Shown here piece after piece: positions 59,154 through 64,000 of a stretch of 64,000 bases of DNA. Origin of the DNA: Streptomyces sp. A0642 (GTDB lineage Bacteria; Actinomycetota; Actinomycetes; Streptomycetales; Streptomycetaceae). Under the pieces are notes generated by a model, which worked only from the letters and a program-made list of their open reading frames with translations, ran no database searches and had not been told where the DNA came from. The stretch's first letter is position 1; every line of letters begins with the position of its first letter. The position numbers were made by a program, and so were the translations under genes. The stretch lies in contig NZ_SSBL01000023.1 in assembly GCF_004795105.1 (NCBI RefSeq), positions 1 through 64,000 of the forward strand, in the 5' to 3' direction.

Positions 59154-59483
59154 ATGAGGCGCGGGAGTGGGCCGTCGACAGATGGGCCGTCGACCGGTGA
59201 GCAGGTCGGGGTCGGTGCGGCGTTTCTCGTCATCGACCTGATGGTGATCGCCTATCTGGTGTTCATCCGCTACGGGATGGCGGGCTGGGCTGACGCCTAT
59301 GACAGCGGTAATCCGCCCGATGCGCCTGGGGAGGCGTTGCGGGGGATGTGGCTCCTCATCGGCGGCGCGGTGGTTACCGGCGGTGGTCTCCTCGCCCTGG
59401 GTTGGCGCATTCCAGGCGTCGTGCAACTGATTGTCCTGGGAGTGGGAGCAGGGCTGCTCGCCGGCTTCGCCGCCCATGGCTAG
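59154..59483 (+). CDS. Small predicted membrane protein
   Basis: About 109 residues (135 if the ATG at 59076 is used). Two long hydrophobic regions, AAFLVIDLMVIAYLVFIRYG and a C-terminal stretch of about 45 residues that can form two helices (WLLIGGAVVTGGGLLALGW; VVQLIVLGVGAGLLAGFAA). The loop between is acidic. The start at 59154 has GGGGAC five bases ahead, but 59124 is possible. No recognised family; it begins about 215 bp after the tRNA-Ser terminator. Confidence 0.55.
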   Translation: MRRGSGPSTDGPSTGEQVGVGAAFLVIDLMVIAYLVFIRYGMAGWADAYDSGNPPDAPGEALRGMWLLIGGAVVTGGGLLALGWRIPGVVQLIVLGVGAGLLAGFAAHG

Positions 59484-59684
59484 CGCGGGTCCGCCAGGCC
59501 GCCGCAGCGCACCCGTGTCCCCGGCTGCCATCCCGTCCGCCGCCCGCCTGCCCGCGGTGGAGCGGGTGGTTCCTGGCGTCCAGGCAGAGCGCGCCACTGT
59601 ACGAACGTCGGCCGTCGGCGGGCTCCGTCCGCTGCCGGGTCTCGGGGCGAGCGGACGCTCGCCGGACGCCGTCGGCCCGGCGAG

Positions 59685-60563
59685 TCAGCCCGGAGGTTCG
59701 CAGCGGGTCGCGGTGAGGCGGGCGGCCGAGGCGATGGTGGCCCGGGCCTCGTGTGCGGGCAGGCCGGTGCGGACGGCGGCGCGGGTGAGGGCCTCGGCCA
59801 GCGCGTCGCCGAAGCCGTGTTCGTAGGCGCGGCAGGCCGCCCAGAAGAGCCGGGTGTTGCGCTGGCCCTCGCCGGCGGCCAGGACGAACCGGATCAGGCC
59901 GCTGCCCTGGTCGGGGTGGCTGTGCCGGTGCCGTGGTGGTGCCGGGGGCGTCAGCAGGTGGAGGAGGGCGCTGGGGCAGGGGGCGGCCGGCAGTGTGCCG
60001 GTGCCGGGTGCGAGGCGGTAGGCGCCGTGGGCGGTGACCGACCCGGGGCCGACCAGGTAGCCGCCGGCGCCGCGGATGTCGATGCCGGGGGCGAGGCGGC
60101 CGGCCGAGTTCGGTACGGCCACGTCGGGCGGGCCGGACAGCCAGATGTGCCGGCCGCCGCTGGGGGTGAGCACCGTGACGGTCGGCGGGATGGTGAACAG
60201 GTGCTGCAGGGCGAGCTGTTGCAGAGCCGCCACGGAATCGGTCCGGCCCTCTGCGTCGACGTCGAGGTCGACGCCGATGAGGTGGTGCGGAGGGCGTCCG
60301 CATGCGATGCCGTAGCCGGTGGCCCAGGGCGCGGCGGCGAAGAGGGCGCGTACGGCGGCGGGGTCGGTGGTGGCGTCGTGGACCCCGTGGCCTGGCTGTC
60401 CGCAGGCGCCACGGCAGCCGGAGGGGCGGGTCTCGCCGTGGTGCGGGGAGCGCAGGGCGGGGAGCTTGGTGGCGGACAGCGGGATGACGGGGAGCCCGTG
60501 CTCGGCGGCGGAGAGCGCATGGGCCAGGGCCAGGGTGGCGGTTCGCCGGTCGGTGGTGGCCAT
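59685..60563 (-). CDS. Prim-Pol (bifunctional DNA primase/polymerase) domain protein
   Basis: A 292-residue protein with the N-terminal Prim-Pol domain: GLPVIPLSATKLPAL (about 24-38), the metal-binding DxD in GVDLDVDAEG (about 97-106), and TPSGGRHIWLSGPP (about 129-142), followed by DIRGAGGYLVGPGS. A helical tail domain (about 210-285) follows. Such proteins are primases or primase-polymerases common on actinomycete elements and chromosomes; no helicase or replication initiator gene is adjacent, so replication of an element is not indicated. ATG at 60563; a pair of TGTTCG direct repeats lies just upstream. Confidence 0.83.
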   Translation of the reverse strand: MATTDRRTATLALAHALSAAEHGLPVIPLSATKLPALRSPHHGETRPSGCRGACGQPGHGVHDATTDPAAVRALFAAAPWATGYGIACGRPPHHLIGVDLDVDAEGRTDSVAALQQLALQHLFTIPPTVTVLTPSGGRHIWLSGPPDVAVPNSAGRLAPGIDIRGAGGYLVGPGSVTAHGAYRLAPGTGTLPAAPCPSALLHLLTPPAPPRHRHSHPDQGSGLIRFVLAAGEGQRNTRLFWAACRAYEHGFGDALAEALTRAAVRTGLPAHEARATIASAARLTATRCEPPG

Positions 60564-60870
60564 GCTTCTATGTTCGTACGGATGTTCGAATAAAGGAAGA
60601 GGGGAGGATGCGTGAGCGCCGACGGGGTCCGGTGGCGGAACGCTTCTTCGCCCGCGAGGGGCGGCTCTCGTCGCGAACCGAACTGACCTGCGAGTTCGTG
60701 AGGTCTGTGGGTTTATCTTCGCTTCCTCATGCTTGCGGGGGAATCGGATCGTGTGAGTGATTCGCCGGTGCGGTGCTGGGCAGCCTTGATCCAGCGACGT
60801 CGTGATCATCACCGGGCGGTCGGCCAACTGGCCCGGATTCAGGCTCATTTCGGCTCCTGGAGGAATAGAC
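60564..60870. other. 307-bp divergent region
   Basis: Between the leftward Prim-Pol gene and the rightward secreted-protein gene. TGTTCG occurs twice (60571-60576 and 60583-60588) directly ahead of the Prim-Pol ATG. Read from the gene's strand it gives GAAC-ATCC-GTAC, one base from the GAAC-N4-GTTC form of LexA boxes. Nothing else is recognised. Confidence 0.4.
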
Positions 60871-61182
60871 ATGGCAAGCATCCGTACCGCTCGTGGCCTC
60901 GCCGTCTTCGCCGCTCTGCCTCTCGCGGCCGTTCTTTTCAGCGGGGTGGCCCAGGCCGACAACGGCGCGCTCGCGAACAGCGGATCGAACGCGGGCGTGG
61001 CCACGATCAGCGGTAGCGGGGTCGGCGGGGACAACTTCGGCAATGCGTCGACCTCGCAGCAGCAGGCCACCGGGGCGGGGGCATCGAATCAGAGCCACTC
61101 CGCGCAGGTGAACGGCTCCCCGTTCACCTTCATCGACCAGTCCACGTACAACGTGGTGGTGAACTTCACGAAGCTGTGGTGA
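60871..61182 (+). CDS. Small secreted Asn/Ser/Gly-rich protein
   Basis: 103 residues: a signal peptide (about 1-29, cut after GVAQA) and a mature protein of about 74 residues starting DNGALANSGSNAG. It is rich in Ser, Asn, Gly, Gln and Ala and has no Cys. The end is YNVVVNFTKLW, a hydrophobic-aromatic tip. In size and composition it recalls surface-coat proteins of streptomycetes, but it has neither chaplin cysteines nor rodlin features I can confirm. A TGGAGGA ribosome-binding site lies seven bases before the ATG at 60871. Function unknown. Confidence 0.7.
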   Translation: MASIRTARGLAVFAALPLAAVLFSGVAQADNGALANSGSNAGVATISGSGVGGDNFGNASTSQQQATGAGASNQSHSAQVNGSPFTFIDQSTYNVVVNFTKLW

Positions 61183-61401
61183 GCCGGTGCCTGCCGCGGT
61201 CCGGTCGGGGGGGGCGGGCCGCGGTGGGGGCGAGGGTGGGCTGCGGGTGCCGGTGCGGTGGCCGCGTGCAGCCCGCGAGGTCTCCAGGGGTGAGAGCGGG
61301 TTCGAGGCGGGTTCGGCTGTCTGGTGCCTTGACAGCCGGCTCGCATCTGACGGACAGTCAGAAACCCTGGAAACCAGGCCCGTTCACGGGAGGCATTCGA
61401 C

Positions 61402-62577
61402 GTGCACCTGGCACCGACCCAGCGCCAGCAGGACCTGCGCGCCGAACTCCGCGCCTACTTCAGCGAAGTGATGCCCGCCGACGGCGGGCGGACCGGCCCC
61501 GTCGGCCAGGACCCGGACGCACAGCGGCGGCTGCTGCGTCGCATCGGTGCCGACGGGATGCTCGGCCTCGGCTGGCCCGTCGAGTACGGCGGGCAGGGCC
61601 GCGGCGCGGACGAGCAGTTCGTGTTCTTCGACGAGGCCTACCGGGCCGGGGCCCCGGTTTCCATGGTCACCCTCAACACAGTCGGCCCGACACTCATGAA
61701 GTACGGAACGGAGGCCCAGAAGGAATACTTCCTGCCGCGCATCCTGGCCGGCGAGCTCGTCTTCGCCATCGGCTACAGCGAGCCGGAGGCCGGTACCGAC
61801 CTCGCCGCGCTGCGCACCAGGGCCGTACGCGACGGCGACTCCTGGGTCGTCGACGGACAGAAGATCTTCACGAGCAACGCGCAGAACGCGGACTGGATCT
61901 GGCTCGCCTGCCGTACGGATCCGGACGCGCCCAAGCACCGGGGCATCTCGATCGTCCTCGTACCGACAAACGCTCCGGGCTTCACCTGGACGCCCATCGA
62001 GACCGTGGGCGGCCTGACCACGACGGCCACGTACTACGACGGCGTGCGAGTGCCCGCGACAGCGCTGGTCGGTGCGGAGAACGAGGGATGGGGGCTGATC
62101 ACCAACCAGCTGAACCATGAACGGGTGGCTCTCGCCGCGATCGGCATGCAGGCCGAGGACTTCTACGAAGAGGCGCTGGCCCTGGCGCGCACCCGCGATC
62201 CCATGACGGGGCGGAGACCCGCCGACGAGCCGTGGGTCCGTTCCCGGCTGGCCGAGGCGCATGCCCGCCTGGCGGCGACGCGCCTGCTCAACTGGCGCCT
62301 GGTGGGGGCCGTGGGCGCGGGGGCGCTGGCTCCGGGCGACGCGAGCGGCGTGAAGTTCGCGGGGACCGAGAGCGCCGTAGAGGTCTACCGAATATGCCAG
62401 GAAGTCACGGGTGACGCCGGGACGGTCCGGGGCGGCTCGCCCGGCTCCTTCGGGGACGGGGAGCTGGAGAGGATGAACAGGGCGGCTCAGATCAACACCT
62501 TCGGGGGAGGGGTGAGTGAGGTGCAGCGGGAGATCGTCGCGACGATGCGGCTCGGAATGAAGAGGGGGAAGCGGTGA
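61402..62577 (+). CDS. Acyl-CoA dehydrogenase (FadE type)
   Basis: A 391-residue flavoprotein. The N-terminal helical domain runs to about 115, the beta domain contains IGYSEPEAGTDLAALRT (about 121-137) and the C-terminal domain about 235-385. The catalytic base Glu is not obvious by eye; the region ERMNRAAQINTFGGGVSEVQREIVA near the end is typical for steroid/cholesterol side-chain FadE proteins, where alpha-2-beta-2 partners share sites. GTG start with GGGAGG ahead. It overlaps the next gene by GTGA and opens the operon. Confidence 0.9.
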   Translation: MHLAPTQRQQDLRAELRAYFSEVMPADGGRTGPVGQDPDAQRRLLRRIGADGMLGLGWPVEYGGQGRGADEQFVFFDEAYRAGAPVSMVTLNTVGPTLMKYGTEAQKEYFLPRILAGELVFAIGYSEPEAGTDLAALRTRAVRDGDSWVVDGQKIFTSNAQNADWIWLACRTDPDAPKHRGISIVLVPTNAPGFTWTPIETVGGLTTTATYYDGVRVPATALVGAENEGWGLITNQLNHERVALAAIGMQAEDFYEEALALARTRDPMTGRRPADEPWVRSRLAEAHARLAATRLLNWRLVGAVGAGALAPGDASGVKFAGTESAVEVYRICQEVTGDAGTVRGGSPGSFGDGELERMNRAAQINTFGGGVSEVQREIVATMRLGMKRGKR

Positions 62578-63611
62578 CGGCCGGGCGGGGTGCCCGGGAC
62601 GAGCCGCATGCGCCGACCGGGGAGCAGCCGGGCGGCCGGGGGGAGCCGCGCGACCGGCGGGGGGAGCGTCCGGGCGAGCGGCCAGGCGGTCGGGACGAGC
62701 TGTATGAGCGGCTGAAGGCGTACGAGGGCCGGGTGGCGGCCACTGCGGGCGTCGGCAAGGACCTGGTCAACGAGTCGATGATCAGGCACTGGTGCGAGGC
62801 GATGGGGGACACGCACCCCGCCTACAGCGGGCCCGGCGCAGTCGCTCCGCCGACGATGCTCCAGGCGTGGACGATGGGCGGGCTGTCCGGGCACACGGAC
62901 CGGAACGGGGCCTATGACGACATGCTCGGCCTCCTCGACGGGGCCGGGTACACCTCCGTGGTCGCGACCGACTGCGAGCAGGAGTACCTGCGCCCTCTGC
63001 GGCCCGGGGACCGGATCACCTTCGACGCGGTGATAGAGGCGGTGTCGGGCCGCAAGACGACGAAGCTGGGGACGGGCTACTTCGTCACCACGCGCATGGA
63101 CATCCGGGCCCAGGGCGAACCCGCCGGGAGGCACCGCTTCCGGATCCTCAAGTACCGGCCCGCGACGGTGAAGGGGGCGAAGGGGAGCAAGCCGCCCGCG
63201 CTGCGCCCCCGGCCCGTCGTCAATCGGGACAACGCCGGATTCTGGGAAGGCGTCGCCGCCCGCCGGCTGCTGATCCAGCGCTGCACGGCGTGTGACCTCC
63301 CACGCTTCCCGTGGCTGCCGGGATGCAACGCCTGCGGATCGTCCGAGTGGGACACGGTGGAGGCGTCGGGTGAGGGCACCGTCTTCAGTCATGTCGTGAT
63401 GCACCACCCGCCCTTCCCCGCGTTCAGCGAGAACGGTGAGGGCGGCCCGTACGCGGTGGCGCTGATAGAGCTCGCGGAGGGCGTCCGGATGGTCAGCAAC
63501 GTCGTCGGCGTGCCCTGCGACAAGGTGCGGGTGGGCATGCCGGTGCGGCTGGAGTTCCTGCGTACCGACCCCGACCTGGTCCTGCCGGTTTTCCGGGGGA
63601 GTGAGGGCTGA
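62574..63611 (+). CDS. MaoC-N/DUF35 fusion, ChsH2-like enoyl-CoA hydratase subunit
   Basis: A 345-residue fusion. After a Gly/Arg/Glu-rich N-terminus (about 1-40), the MaoC-like N-terminal hot-dog domain is at about 45-195 (NESMIRHWCEAMGDTHPAYS; PLRPGDRITFDAVIE). Then comes a DUF35 part: rubredoxin-like zinc ribbon CTACDLPRFPWLPGCNACGS (four Cys, about 241-260) and an OB fold (about 262-340). M. tuberculosis ChsH2, the steroid side-chain hydratase partner, has this order. GTG within the GTGA overlap with the first dehydrogenase. The expected MaoC partner (ChsH1-like) and thiolase-like aldolase would lie beyond the window. Confidence 0.87.
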   Translation: MTAGRGARDEPHAPTGEQPGGRGEPRDRRGERPGERPGGRDELYERLKAYEGRVAATAGVGKDLVNESMIRHWCEAMGDTHPAYSGPGAVAPPTMLQAWTMGGLSGHTDRNGAYDDMLGLLDGAGYTSVVATDCEQEYLRPLRPGDRITFDAVIEAVSGRKTTKLGTGYFVTTRMDIRAQGEPAGRHRFRILKYRPATVKGAKGSKPPALRPRPVVNRDNAGFWEGVAARRLLIQRCTACDLPRFPWLPGCNACGSSEWDTVEASGEGTVFSHVVMHHPPFPAFSENGEGGPYAVALIELAEGVRMVSNVVGVPCDKVRVGMPVRLEFLRTDPDLVLPVFRGSEG

Positions 63612-63612
63612 C

Positions 63613-64000
63613 ATGGATTTCACGCCGAGCGAGGAACAGGCCGCGGCACAGGGGCTGGCCGCCCGGATCTTCGGTGACCTGTCGACCCCCGACCGGTTGG
63701 CCGCGGCCGGCAGCGGTGCGGACGTGGAACTCTGGAAGGAGCTCTGCGCGGCCGGGCTGCCCGGCGCGGCCGAGGAGACCGGGCTCCTCGGGCTGGTGCT
63801 CCTCGCTGAGGAGCAGGGGCGTACGACCGCGCAGGTGCCGTTCGCGGCAAGCTGCGTGTACGGGCTCCTCGCCGTCGCCGAGCACGGTACGGACGAACAG
63901 CGCGGGCGACTGCTGCCGGCGCTCCGGGACGGGACGGCGGTGGCGGCCGGTGCGTTCCCTGCCCACGCCGCGGTGCGCGCGGAGGCGGACGGACGGCTGA
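63613..64000 (+). CDS. Acyl-CoA dehydrogenase (second, cut by window end)
   Basis: The first 129 residues of an acyl-CoA dehydrogenase, MDFTPSEEQAAAQGLAARIF. The helical N-terminal domain is seen, with ELCAAGLPGAAEE and VLLAEEQGRTTAQVPF typical of short FadE29-type subunits. It starts 1 bp after the stop of the MaoC-DUF35 gene, so it is in the same operon, and with the first dehydrogenase it could make a heteromeric enzyme. The 3' end lies outside the window. Confidence 0.85.
   Translation, partial: MDFTPSEEQAAAQGLAARIFGDLSTPDRLAAAGSGADVELWKELCAAGLPGAAEETGLLGLVLLAEEQGRTTAQVPFAASCVYGLLAVAEHGTDEQRGRLLPALRDGTAVAAGAFPAHAAVRAEADGRL

Noticed and set aside
59685..60563. Prim-Pol gene as sign of an integrated plasmid at tRNA-Ser
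   Set aside because: No integrase, excisionase, Rep or transfer gene is near, and the tRNA-Ser side toward it shows no repeat of the tRNA end.

Overview
The window reads as origin-proximal core chromosome of a Streptomyces. The evidence is very high GC with GC-rich third codon positions, many GTG starts and GTGA start/stop overlaps, an ssgR-ssgA sporulation pair, only two TTA codons found in the called genes, a perfect parS palindrome, a Rex operator in front of cydABCD, and several DnaA boxes. From memory of the S. coelicolor map (not searched), most of the gene order matches the region near oriC around ssgA, thiC, cyd, serS, pheA and the Sco/DtpA copper locus.

Layout. 0-11 kb: a PLP trans-sulfuration enzyme, a holin-like membrane protein, a cupin, a DUF5326 protein, ssgR (TTG start, one TTA codon) and ssgA, a YibE/F membrane protein, thiC behind a TPP riboswitch, a membrane protein, a metallophosphoesterase and a LacI regulator. 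11-21 kb: hisC, then cydA-cydB-cydCD (cytochrome bd oxidase and its ABC exporter) followed by a GAF-GAF histidine kinase. 21-32 kb: HAD phosphatase, F420-type oxidoreductase, kptA, a three-gene operon (M24 peptidase, EphD-like hydrolase-SDR fusion, MerR), a four-gene ABC-2 exporter operon, and a phage-regulator-like coiled-coil protein. 32-36 kb: HAD, serS, pheA, with a 677-bp gap rich in DnaA boxes. 36-42 kb: a copper delivery operon (membrane protein, YcnI, Sco, ECuC, CopCD, DtpA), expected to metallate extracytoplasmic copper enzymes. 42-52.7 kb: signalling and housekeeping genes (two RsbW-like ATPases, a GAF-PP2C phosphatase, PepP, a Prim-Pol protein, a SEC-C protein, GDPD, HtrA).

From 52.7 to 58.8 kb lies the main accessory stretch, between htrA and an intact tRNA-Ser(UGA). 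It holds an IS701 transposase relic, a SUKH-like protein, a decayed second copy of the tRNA-Ser gene, an IS481-type relic, and a small cassette: a secreted DUF3494 (ice-binding fold) protein with a long TGDAA repeat and a His-rich tail, DUF5819 (with a TTA codon), an HTTM/vitamin-K-carboxylase-like membrane protein, and a convergent DCC thiol-disulfide protein. This cassette is the best candidate for an undescribed system.

After the tRNA come a small membrane protein, a second Prim-Pol protein, a small secreted Asn/Ser/Gly-rich protein, and the start of a steroid/acyl side-chain degradation operon (acyl-CoA dehydrogenase, MaoC-DUF35, second acyl-CoA dehydrogenase cut by the window end).
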